DNA of 62,462 bases from Sphingomonas sp. (GTDB lineage: Bacteria > Pseudomonadota > Alphaproteobacteria > Sphingomonadales > Sphingomonadaceae), in the NCBI RefSeq assembly GCF_025353885.1, contig NZ_JANXNX010000071.1:1-62462 (forward strand). The letters are read 5' to 3'. Below the pieces are notes generated by a model. That model did no database searches. It saw nothing but the letters and a program-made list of their open reading frames with translations, and had not been told where the DNA came from. Positions 40,045 through 47,725 of this stretch are shown here, one piece after another. A program made the translations under genes and the position numbers. Within the stretch, counting starts at the first letter, position 1; each line of letters opens with the position of its first letter.

Positions 40045-40340
40045 CAGATTATCCAGGATCCGGCGGTTGGGTCGGCGGGTTTCAGGGTCAGGTCGGGACG
40101 CACCGTGGGCCCAAGTGCGCGCACACGATCCTTGATATGGGCTGGGCGCGGCCCTTCCGAAGTGGCCACCGCTTCGATGATATAACCAGCGTTAACGCGA
40201 CGTGCGTCTTCCTCCGCCGACAGGATCGCGGCACCGTCTTCACCAACATCGCCCGCCTCCTCGACATGGCGCGACCAGCCAGTGCCGGTCCACCAGATTA
40301 CGTCGCCGGTCTTTAGGTCATTGCCGGTCACCAACTTCAT
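40044..40340 (-). CDS. DUF2849 protein of the sulfite-reductase operon
   Basis: The protein has 98 residues. It begins MKLVTGNDLKTGDVIWWTG and has the DUF2849 features WSRHVEEAGDVG and EEDARRVNAGYIIEAV. The family is almost always found upstream of sulfite reductase in alphaproteobacteria. Its role is not known. The ATG at 40340 overlaps the cobA stop by one base. An in-frame TTG one codon earlier was not used. Confidence 0.92.
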   Translation of the reverse strand: MKLVTGNDLKTGDVIWWTGTGWSRHVEEAGDVGEDGAAILSAEEDARRVNAGYIIEAVATSEGPRPAHIKDRVRALGPTVRPDLTLKPADPTAGSWII

Positions 40341-41137
40341 CAAACTTCAGTCCCCATCGTTTCTGCCTGAGCCGCAAAGGCCGCCAGCTTGTTCGTCGCA
40401 TCCGACAGCATCACGACCTCGCCGATCACCAGGATCGCCGGGCTGATGACCTGCTCGCGCTCGACCAGATCGCCCAGATCGGCAAGCAGCGTCCGCATCG
40501 CACGCGATCCAGGCAATGTCCCGCGCTCCAGCACCGCCACCGCGATTCCGGGAGAAACACCCTCCAGCATCAGCTTGTCGGCAATCGCCCGCGCGCAGGT
40601 CACGCCCATATAGATGACCAGGGTCCGACCGTGCCCCGCCAGACCCGCCCAGCTCTGTTCCGCCAGGTCCTTGCAGGTGCCCGCCACAAAGCTGACCGCG
40701 CTCGACCAGTCGCGATGGGTCAGCGGCAGCATTGCTTCGGCGGCGCAACCCAATGCCGCCGATACGCCGGGAATAACCTCGACCCGCAGGCCAGCGGCGC
40801 GGACCGCCTCGACCTCCTCGCCGCCCCGCCCGAATACGAACGGGTCGCCACCCTTCAGCCGCACGACGATCGCACCGGTCTTTACGTGGGCGACGATCAG
40901 CGCGTTGATTGCGTCCTGTGGCAGGGTATGGCGGTCGCGCTTCTTGGCAACGCTGATGCGCTGGGCATCGGGGCGGACATGATCGAAAACGCGTTCGTCG
41001 ATCAGGCCGTCATGGACGACGACATCGGCCTCGTTCAGCGCGGCGACGGCCTTCATGGTCAGCAGGCCGGGATCGCCCGGGCCAGCACCGACAAGGATGA
41101 CGCGCCCACGCGCTTCGGGATCGAGGAGGGAAACCAT
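40340..41137 (-). CDS. cobA: Uroporphyrinogen-III C-methyltransferase (siroheme branch)
   Basis: The protein has 265 residues. It methylates uroporphyrinogen III to precorrin-2, the start of siroheme, the cofactor of the sulfite reductase coded downstream. Hallmarks are VILVGAGPGDPGLLTMKA, LKGGDPFVFGRGGEE and VVHDGLI. It is the stand-alone methylase; the oxidase/ferrochelatase part of CysG is not in the window. It heads the cobA-DUF2849-cysI-DUF934-cysH operon. Confidence 0.95.
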   Translation of the reverse strand: MVSLLDPEARGRVILVGAGPGDPGLLTMKAVAALNEADVVVHDGLIDERVFDHVRPDAQRISVAKKRDRHTLPQDAINALIVAHVKTGAIVVRLKGGDPFVFGRGGEEVEAVRAAGLRVEVIPGVSAALGCAAEAMLPLTHRDWSSAVSFVAGTCKDLAEQSWAGLAGHGRTLVIYMGVTCARAIADKLMLEGVSPGIAVAVLERGTLPGSRAMRTLLADLGDLVEREQVISPAILVIGEVVMLSDATNKLAAFAAQAETMGTEV

Positions 41138-41220
41138 GGACTGAACATGGCCCCGCGCGTGGGGAACCTCAACCCAGCGATTGTTGTGCGTGTGTTAGCG
41201 CAGCTTTGGCGCTCTGTCGC

Positions 41221-42633
41221 CTATGCCTCGCGCAGTCCGATGTTGATCGACCCGCGCGCGTTTTCCTCTTCGGCGGACGCGACCGGGTAGGCACAATAAT
41301 CGGCGGCGTAATAGGCACTTGGCCGATGATTACCCGACAGGCCGATCCCACCGAAAGGGGCCCGCGATGACGCCCCGTTGGTCGGCTTGTTCCAGTTGAC
41401 GATCCCCGCGCGCGCATTGGCCCAGAACTGATCGTAGAGTTCGGGGCTGCCCCCGATCAGCGATGCTGCCAGTCCGAAGCGCGTGTTGTTGGCCTCTGCC
41501 AGCGCCGCGTCGAAATCAGAAACACGGATGACCTGCAGCAGCGGGCCGAACAGCTCCATGTCGGGGCGGTCGGCAATATCGGTCACGTCGATCATCGCTG
41601 GCGTCAGGAAGGGGCGCCCGGCAATCGGGCGCTCCATCTGCATCATGGGACGACCACCCTTCATCAGCAGCGCGAGGAAGCTTTCCTGCAATCCGTCGGC
41701 GGCTTCATTGTCGATCACCGGACCCATGAACGGGGCAGGGCTGCTGTGCGGCTCACCAACGATCAGCCGGGCCGAGATCCGCTTGATCTGTTCGAGGAGG
41801 GGTTCGTGAAACCCGTCGCGGACGATCAACCGGCGGGCGGCGGTGCAGCGTTGGCCTGCACTCAGAAAAGCTGACTGCACGACGATGGTCGCGGCGGCAT
41901 ACAGGTCGGGCGCGTCCCAGACGATGATCGGGTTGTTGCCGCCCATTTCCAGCGCCAGCATCTTCTGCGGGGAATCGGCAAACTGGCGGTTCAGGATCAG
42001 GCCGGTCTGCGCCGATCCGGTAAACAGCAACCCGTCGATCTCGGGATGCGCGCCCAGCGCCTTGCCCTCGGCCGGACCGCCGACGACCAGGCGGATGACC
42101 CCGGTCGGTATTCCCGCCAGATGGAAACATTCGACCAGCATCCGGCCTGTCGCAACGGTCTTTTCCGACGGCTTGAACACCACGGTATTGCCCGCGATCA
42201 GTGCGGGCACGATGTGACCGTTGGGTAAGTGCGCGGGGAAATTATACGGCCCCAGCACCGCAAGCACGCCGTGCGACTTGTGCCGCAGCGCCTGACGACC
42301 GTTCATCTCGCCATCGACACGGCGTTGCGCCGTGCGTTCGTTGTAGGCGTCCGACGAAATCTCGACCTTGGCGATGACCGATTCGATCTCGGTCTTGGCC
42401 TCCCACAATGGCTTGCCGGTCTCGCGCGCGATCAGGTCGGAGAATGCCGCGCCTTTGCTGCGCACGACGTTGGCAAAGCGCCGCAACAATTCGACGCGGA
42501 CGGCCACGGGCTTCGATGCCCATTCTGGCCAGGCCGCGCGGGCATAGCCCACCTCATCATCGACATTGCTGACCGGACCGCGCCACACGACGGCACCGGT
42601 CGCGGGTTCGGTCGATACGATTTCGGTACTCAT
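41221..42633 (-). CDS. astD: N-succinylglutamate 5-semialdehyde dehydrogenase
   Basis: The protein has 470 residues and is an aldehyde dehydrogenase of the AST arginine-catabolic pathway, converting succinylglutamate semialdehyde to succinylglutamate with NAD. It has the AstD-like N-terminus and GPYNFPAHLPNGHIVPALIAGN. The catalytic Glu is in LALEMGGNNPI and the catalytic Cys in SAGQRCTAARRL. The other ast genes (A, B, C, E) are not in the window. It overlaps selO by 4 bases, an unusual partner. Confidence 0.92.
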   Translation of the reverse strand: MSTEIVSTEPATGAVVWRGPVSNVDDEVGYARAAWPEWASKPVAVRVELLRRFANVVRSKGAAFSDLIARETGKPLWEAKTEIESVIAKVEISSDAYNERTAQRRVDGEMNGRQALRHKSHGVLAVLGPYNFPAHLPNGHIVPALIAGNTVVFKPSEKTVATGRMLVECFHLAGIPTGVIRLVVGGPAEGKALGAHPEIDGLLFTGSAQTGLILNRQFADSPQKMLALEMGGNNPIIVWDAPDLYAAATIVVQSAFLSAGQRCTAARRLIVRDGFHEPLLEQIKRISARLIVGEPHSSPAPFMGPVIDNEAADGLQESFLALLMKGGRPMMQMERPIAGRPFLTPAMIDVTDIADRPDMELFGPLLQVIRVSDFDAALAEANNTRFGLAASLIGGSPELYDQFWANARAGIVNWNKPTNGASSRAPFGGIGLSGNHRPSAYYAADYCAYPVASAEEENARGSINIGLREA

Positions 42634-44039
42634 ACCATGTCTTTAGCGCGTCGAGAGCGATTTGCCAGCGCCGCACCCATCCGGCGAATGGCGACGGCTT
42701 TCGCGTCCAGCGGCGACCAGTCGTCGCCATCGGCAATCGGTTGCCAGATCGCCTCGACCTCCTCGATCGCCATGCCGCACGGGGCCGCATCGGACCAATA
42801 ATGGTCGGCCAGGTCGAGCGCCGATGCAAAGGGAGCCACAGCGTCGCGAAAGGCGGCGAAATGATCGGCGGCATAGTCACCATGTCCCGCGCGCAGATCG
42901 CCGCCCGCCCAGTCGAAAAAGAAACGGTCGATGTTGACCCGGCTGGCAATCAGTCCAGCCTCCATCGCCTGCACCAGCCCGATATTTTCATCGTCATCGC
43001 GCGCGGCCACGCCCAGCCGCCACAGCATCGCGGCGACCAGCGCGGTGCGATAGGCGGGGGCAAAACCATCGACCGCCGCCGCCAGCGGTTCTACTTCGGC
43101 AATCGTATTCAGCGCGATCGCCAGTTGCACGACGTTCCAGTGGATCGCTTCTGCCTGGCGCCCGAACGCATAGAGACCGGCTGAATCGAAATAGGCTGCG
43201 GTGAAACCGGGATCAAAGGTTTGCGCGAACCGCCACGGCCCGTAATCGAAACTTTCCGCGGTGATGTTGATGTTGTCGGTGTTCAGCACGCCATGGACGA
43301 ACCCCGCCGCCATATAGCTTGCCGCCAGCCGCGCCGCTTTCCCGGCCACCAGCGCCAGCAGGCGGGCAGGGGCGTCCGCGCCCGCATCCTCGCCATAATA
43401 ATGTTTCAGCGCATAAGCGACCAGCCGGTGCAGCGCGTCGTGCTGGCCCAGCGTGGCCAGTCGCTGGAAACTGCCGATGCGGATATGCCCGTGGCTCAGG
43501 CGCACCATCACCGCAGACCGGGTCGGCGATGGCTCGTCGCCCCGATGCAGTTCCAGCCCCGTCTCGATCAGCGAGAACGTCCGCGACGTCTCGACCCCCA
43601 GCGCCTCCAGCATTTCGGTCGCCAGGATTTCGCGCACGCCACCTTTCAGGGTCAGCCCGCCGTCACCGAACCGACTATAGGGCGTCGTCCCCGACCCCTT
43701 GGTGCCGAGGTCCATGATCCGCCCCGCACCGTCGCGCATCTGGGCAAACAGGAATCCGCGACCGTCGCCGATGTCGGGGTTGTAGTTGCGAAACTGGTGG
43801 CCGTGATAGCGCAGCGCCAGTGGCTCGGGCAGGCTCCCGGTGAGCGGCTCGAACCGCCCGAAATGCGCGATCCATTCGCTGTCGCTGAGGCCAGCCAGTC
43901 CGACCGTGGCGGCGGCCATGTCGTTGCGCCAGCGCACGATATGTTCGGGAAATTCGGCGGCGCGAACCGGATCGCCGATAAACTCTGCGATCTCTGTGAT
44001 GATATGTTCAGGGTGGAAAGCTTGCGCTGGGTCGGCCAT
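42630..44039 (-). CDS. selO: Protein adenylyltransferase SelO (YdiU family)
   Basis: The protein has 469 residues. SelO has a pseudokinase fold that transfers AMP to Ser, Thr or Tyr of target proteins, in E. coli linked to redox stress. Conserved segments are ALRYHGHQFRNYNPDIGDGR, LGTKGSGTTPYSRFGDGGL, LKGGVREILATEM, and VLNTDNINITAESFDYGPW containing metal-binding Asn and Asp. No selenocysteine is coded. The ATG at 44039 was chosen over TTG at 44078, because the latter abuts the divergent gene. It overlaps astD. Confidence 0.94.
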   Translation of the reverse strand: MADPAQAFHPEHIITEIAEFIGDPVRAAEFPEHIVRWRNDMAAATVGLAGLSDSEWIAHFGRFEPLTGSLPEPLALRYHGHQFRNYNPDIGDGRGFLFAQMRDGAGRIMDLGTKGSGTTPYSRFGDGGLTLKGGVREILATEMLEALGVETSRTFSLIETGLELHRGDEPSPTRSAVMVRLSHGHIRIGSFQRLATLGQHDALHRLVAYALKHYYGEDAGADAPARLLALVAGKAARLAASYMAAGFVHGVLNTDNINITAESFDYGPWRFAQTFDPGFTAAYFDSAGLYAFGRQAEAIHWNVVQLAIALNTIAEVEPLAAAVDGFAPAYRTALVAAMLWRLGVAARDDDENIGLVQAMEAGLIASRVNIDRFFFDWAGGDLRAGHGDYAADHFAAFRDAVAPFASALDLADHYWSDAAPCGMAIEEVEAIWQPIADGDDWSPLDAKAVAIRRMGAALANRSRRAKDMV

Positions 44040-44077
44040 GACACCGGTATGGCCGCTTTGGGTCGGGGCAATCAACA

Positions 44078-44956
44078 ATGACTTTTACGGGGACATTTAC
44101 AGACGGTTATTGGTGGTCGAACGACAGCCTGCGCCTCCACTATCGCGATTATGCCGGTCCATCGGAGGCTGCCGCGAACCGGCCCGTCGTCATCTGCCTG
44201 CCCGGACTAACCCGCAACGCGCGCGATTTCGATGGGCTTGCCGAACGGCTTGCCGGACAGTGGCGCGTGCTGGCGGTCGAGTTTCGGGGCCGCGGCGAAA
44301 GTGCCTATGCCAAGGACGCGATGACTTATGTCCCGCTGACCTATGTTCAGGACGTCGAGGCTTTGCTGACCGCCCTCGGTCTCACGCGTGTCATCCTGAT
44401 CGGCACGTCGCTGGGCGGCATCGTCGCGATGATCCTGGCGTCGATGGATCGCGAACGGATTGCGGGCGTCGTCCTGAACGACATCGGCCCGGTGATCGAG
44501 CCGCGCGGGCTGGAACGGATTCGCGGCTATGTCGGCCGGACCGGGCCGTGGCCGACCTGGCTCCATGCCGCGCGCTGGCTGGCCGAAAACAACGCGACGT
44601 CCTATCCGAATTATGGAATGCCCGACTGGCTGGTGATGGCCAAGCGACTGTTCCGGCTGACGTCCGCCGGGCGGATCGTGGCCGACTATGACAAAAAGAT
44701 TTCCGAACCATTCCGTCTTGCCGGGGGCGAAGCGGGGCAGGACCTGTGGCCTGTCATCGCGGGCATGGCGACCATCCCCACGCTCATCATCCACGGCGCA
44801 TTGTCCGATGTTTTGAGCGAGGCAACGACGCAGGCGATGGTTGCCCGGATGCCACTGGCCAAATATGTCGATGTCGCAGGCGTGGGCCATGCCCCCACGC
44901 TCGACGAACCCGAAGCCGGGGCCGCGATCGACACTTTCCTGTCCCCGCTCGCCTGA
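44078..44956 (+). CDS. Alpha/beta hydrolase, unknown substrate
   Basis: The protein has 292 residues with an alpha/beta-hydrolase fold: oxyanion region VICLPGLTRNARDFDGLA, nucleophile Ser in LIGTSLGGIVAM (about residue 111), and His in GVGHAPTLDEPEA near the end. Relatives include esterases and proline-iminopeptidase-like enzymes, but the substrate is not clear. The ATG lies 38 bases from the selO start on the other strand. Its stop overlaps the next start by one base (TGATG), so it is translated together with the glycosyltransferase. Confidence 0.85.
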   Translation: MTFTGTFTDGYWWSNDSLRLHYRDYAGPSEAAANRPVVICLPGLTRNARDFDGLAERLAGQWRVLAVEFRGRGESAYAKDAMTYVPLTYVQDVEALLTALGLTRVILIGTSLGGIVAMILASMDRERIAGVVLNDIGPVIEPRGLERIRGYVGRTGPWPTWLHAARWLAENNATSYPNYGMPDWLVMAKRLFRLTSAGRIVADYDKKISEPFRLAGGEAGQDLWPVIAGMATIPTLIIHGALSDVLSEATTQAMVARMPLAKYVDVAGVGHAPTLDEPEAGAAIDTFLSPLA

Positions 44957-46047
44957 TGCGCAGAATTCTTCATTGCCACTCGACCTTCGACGCGGGTGGC
45001 AAGGAGGCGCGCGCGGTGCGCCTGATGAACGCGTTCGGCGACCAGTTCGATCATGTGATCCTGACCGCGACGCCCGGTGCGCTGGGCGCGCGCACCCTGA
45101 TCGATCCCGGTGTCCGTGCCGATTTCCCAACCGATGCCCCGTCGCTGATCGGCAAGCCCGGCCCCCGCCGCTACCACCGTCTGGCCGACTATATGCGCGG
45201 ATTCGATCTGATCCTGACGTATAATTGGGGCGCGATGGACGCCGTCATGGCGCACCGCGTGTTCGACAATTTGCCTCCGCTGATCCACCATGAAGACGGT
45301 TTCAACGCCGATGAAGCGGTCCGCCTGAAGACCCGCCGCAATTTTTTCCGCCGCCTCGCGCTACCGACCGCCCGCGCGCTGGTCGTGCCCTCGCAGACTT
45401 TGGAAGCCGTGGCGCGGGGCGTGTGGCACATCACGCCCGTCCGGATTGCCAATGGCATCGACGTGGCGGCCTATGCGCGCCCGACCGTCGCGATTCCCGG
45501 CCTTGCGCGATTGCCCGGAGAGATTGTCGTCGGCACGCTCGCGGGGTTGCGCCCGGTCAAGAATTTGCTCCGTCTCGTCCGCGCTGCCGCTACTATTCCC
45601 AATGTCCGTCTCGTCATCGTGGGGGAGGGGCCGGAACGCGCCGCCATCCTTGCCGAAGCGGCGCGCACCGGCATGGCCGACCGTCTCGTCCTGCCGGGGT
45701 TCATGCCGCGCCCGCACGACTATATCGGCCATTTCGACCTGTTCGCCCTGTCCTCCGACAGCGAACAATTCCCGATCTCGCTGATCGAGGCGATGGCGGC
45801 GGGCCTGCCCTGCCTGGCGACCGACGTCGGCGATGTCGCGACCATCGTGGCCACTGCCAACCGTCACTTTGTCATGCCTGCCGAAGACAGGGCTTTCGCA
45901 GCGGGGCTGGCCGCCTTGTGCGGCGACGCCGCAATCCGGCGGTTGCTTGGCGAGGCGAACCGGGCCAAGGCGCTCGCGGAATATGATGAGCGGATCATGA
46001 TCGGGCGCTATCGCATGCTTTATGAAGCCGCATTTCGCGATTCTTGA
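44956..46047 (+). CDS. Glycosyltransferase family 4-like protein
   Basis: The protein has 363 residues and the GT-B fold. The N-terminus RILHCHSTFDAGGKEARAVR carries a glycine-rich acceptor-side loop, and the C-terminal half has VGTLAGLRPVKNLLRLVRAA and RLVIVGEGPERAAI. The nucleotide-sugar motif is SDSEQFPISLIEAMAAGLPC. It probably adds a sugar to a lipid or polysaccharide precursor at the inner membrane. No other surface-polysaccharide genes are adjacent. Confidence 0.87.
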   Translation: MRRILHCHSTFDAGGKEARAVRLMNAFGDQFDHVILTATPGALGARTLIDPGVRADFPTDAPSLIGKPGPRRYHRLADYMRGFDLILTYNWGAMDAVMAHRVFDNLPPLIHHEDGFNADEAVRLKTRRNFFRRLALPTARALVVPSQTLEAVARGVWHITPVRIANGIDVAAYARPTVAIPGLARLPGEIVVGTLAGLRPVKNLLRLVRAAATIPNVRLVIVGEGPERAAILAEAARTGMADRLVLPGFMPRPHDYIGHFDLFALSSDSEQFPISLIEAMAAGLPCLATDVGDVATIVATANRHFVMPAEDRAFAAGLAALCGDAAIRRLLGEANRAKALAEYDERIMIGRYRMLYEAAFRDS

Positions 46048-46102
46048 AGCAATTACACATCGGTCTTCGTATATGTGGATGCGGTGCATTAGGAGCTGAA
46101 GT

Positions 46103-47506
46103 TTGTTCAAGGGTGTAAAGCCGATCGTTTACCGCGGTCGCGAAGTCTGGCCGTTGATCGAGGGTGGCAAGGGCGTTTCGGCGACCAACCACATGAGTTC
46201 GGGCGCATGGGCGCAGGCGGGCGGCATCGGCACGGTCAGCGCGGTCAACGCCGACAGCTACGATCCGACCGGCAAGATCGTGCCGCAGGTTTATTCGGCG
46301 CGCACCCGCGTCGAACGCCACCAGGAATTGATCCAATATGCCATCGACGGGGCCGTCGAACAGGTCAAGCTGGCTTATGATATGTCGTCGGGCAAGGGCG
46401 CGATCAACATCAACGTGCTGTGGGAAATGGGCGGCGCACAACCGATCCTCCATGGCGTTCTGGAACGGACCAAGGGCATGGTTGCCGGCGTGACCTGCGG
46501 TGCCGGAATGCCCTATAAACTCAGCGAGATCGCCTCATCCTACGGGGTCTCCTATCTGCCGATCGTCAGCTCTGCCCGCGCGTTTCGCGCGCTGTGGAAG
46601 CGCGCCTATTCAAAGGCTGCGGAGTATCTGTCGGCGGTCGTCTATGAGGATCCCTGGCTGGCGGGCGGCCACAATGGCCTGTCGAATGCCGAAGACCCCA
46701 AAAAGCCCGAGGACCCCTATCCACGCGTGAAGGCACTTCGCGACACCATGCGAGAGGGGGGCATATCCGACGAAACGCCCATCGTCATGGCGGGCGGGGT
46801 GTGGGCGCTGAAGGACTGGAACGACTGGCTCGACAATCCCGAGCTTGGCCAGATCGCCTTTCAATTCGGCACGCGCCCGCTGCTCACGCAGGAAAGCCCG
46901 ATCCCGCAAGGGTGGAAGGACCGGCTGATGACGCTGGAGGAGGGCGACATCCTGCTTCACCGCTTTTCACCCACCGGCTTTTATTCAAGCGCGGTCCGCA
47001 ACCCGTTCCTGCGCAACCTGGAACACCGCAGCGAGCGCCAGATCGCCTTCTCCGGCGAATCGGTCGGCGACCACACGCACCAGCTTGACGTTGGTGTGAA
47101 GGGCAAGCATTTCTGGGTCACGCGTGGCGACCTGATGCGCGCCCGCGAATGGTATGGTCTGGGCTATACCGACGCATTGAAGACCCCCGACAACACGCTG
47201 GTTTTCGTCACCCCCGCCGAAAAGGCCGCGATCCGCAAGGACCAGGCAGATTGCATGGGGTGCCTCTCTCACTGCGGTTTCTCGGCGTGGAAGGACCATG
47301 ACGACTGGTCGACCGGCTACCTCGCCGATCCGCGCTCCTTCTGTATCCAGAAGACGTTGCAGGACATCGCCCACGGCGGCCCGGTCGAGGAAAACCTGAT
47401 GTTCGCGGGGCATTCCGCGTTCCGGTTCAAACGTGATCCGTTCTATTCAAACGGGTTCGTGCCGACGGTGAAGCAGCTTGTCGACCGCATCCTGACCGGG
47501 GACTGA
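46103..47506 (+). CDS. NAD(P)H-dependent flavin oxidoreductase, nitronate monooxygenase-like
   Basis: The protein has 467 residues and an FMN TIM-barrel of the nitronate-monooxygenase/enoyl reductase FabK type. Visible are GKGVSATNHMSSGAWAQAGG, VAGVTCGAGMPYKL, GGHNGLSN with the putative catalytic His, and PIVMAGGVWALKDW. The C-terminal about 100 residues hold cysteines (CMGCLSHCGFSAW) not found in classical nitronate monooxygenases, possibly a metal or iron-sulfur site. The start is TTG at 46103, with AGGAG 7 bases upstream. Confidence 0.82.
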   Translation: MFKGVKPIVYRGREVWPLIEGGKGVSATNHMSSGAWAQAGGIGTVSAVNADSYDPTGKIVPQVYSARTRVERHQELIQYAIDGAVEQVKLAYDMSSGKGAININVLWEMGGAQPILHGVLERTKGMVAGVTCGAGMPYKLSEIASSYGVSYLPIVSSARAFRALWKRAYSKAAEYLSAVVYEDPWLAGGHNGLSNAEDPKKPEDPYPRVKALRDTMREGGISDETPIVMAGGVWALKDWNDWLDNPELGQIAFQFGTRPLLTQESPIPQGWKDRLMTLEEGDILLHRFSPTGFYSSAVRNPFLRNLEHRSERQIAFSGESVGDHTHQLDVGVKGKHFWVTRGDLMRAREWYGLGYTDALKTPDNTLVFVTPAEKAAIRKDQADCMGCLSHCGFSAWKDHDDWSTGYLADPRSFCIQKTLQDIAHGGPVEENLMFAGHSAFRFKRDPFYSNGFVPTVKQLVDRILTGD

Positions 47507-47573
47507 CGCTCGGTCTGTTGCCTCACGGCCACAGTCCTCCAGATTGTGCGGCACTGCACCATGACGGCTGCCT

Positions 47574-47593
47574 TAAGTCACCAAATTGACTTA
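47574..47593. promoter_or_regulatory. Palindrome upstream of the second TonB receptor
   Basis: TAAGTCA and TGACTTA form a perfect 7-bp inverted repeat around CCAAAT, 133 bases before the receptor start. Its size and symmetry fit a dimeric regulator's operator. No regulator gene is adjacent, so the binding protein is unknown. Confidence 0.4.
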
Positions 47594-47725
47594 TTCGTCC
47601 CCTAGCCGCGCCGCCAGCAGGATGAGAAAGTCGGATCGGGCAGCACCCGCATTCCCCCTTTGCCACCACCGCTGACACGTCATTTCGCGTCGCTTGCGGG
47701 CGTCGCAACACATCTGGGGATTTCC

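Noticed and set aside
38656-40185. 509-codon open frame antisense to cysI
   Set aside because: It mirrors the sulfite reductase frame, with no ribosome site or family.
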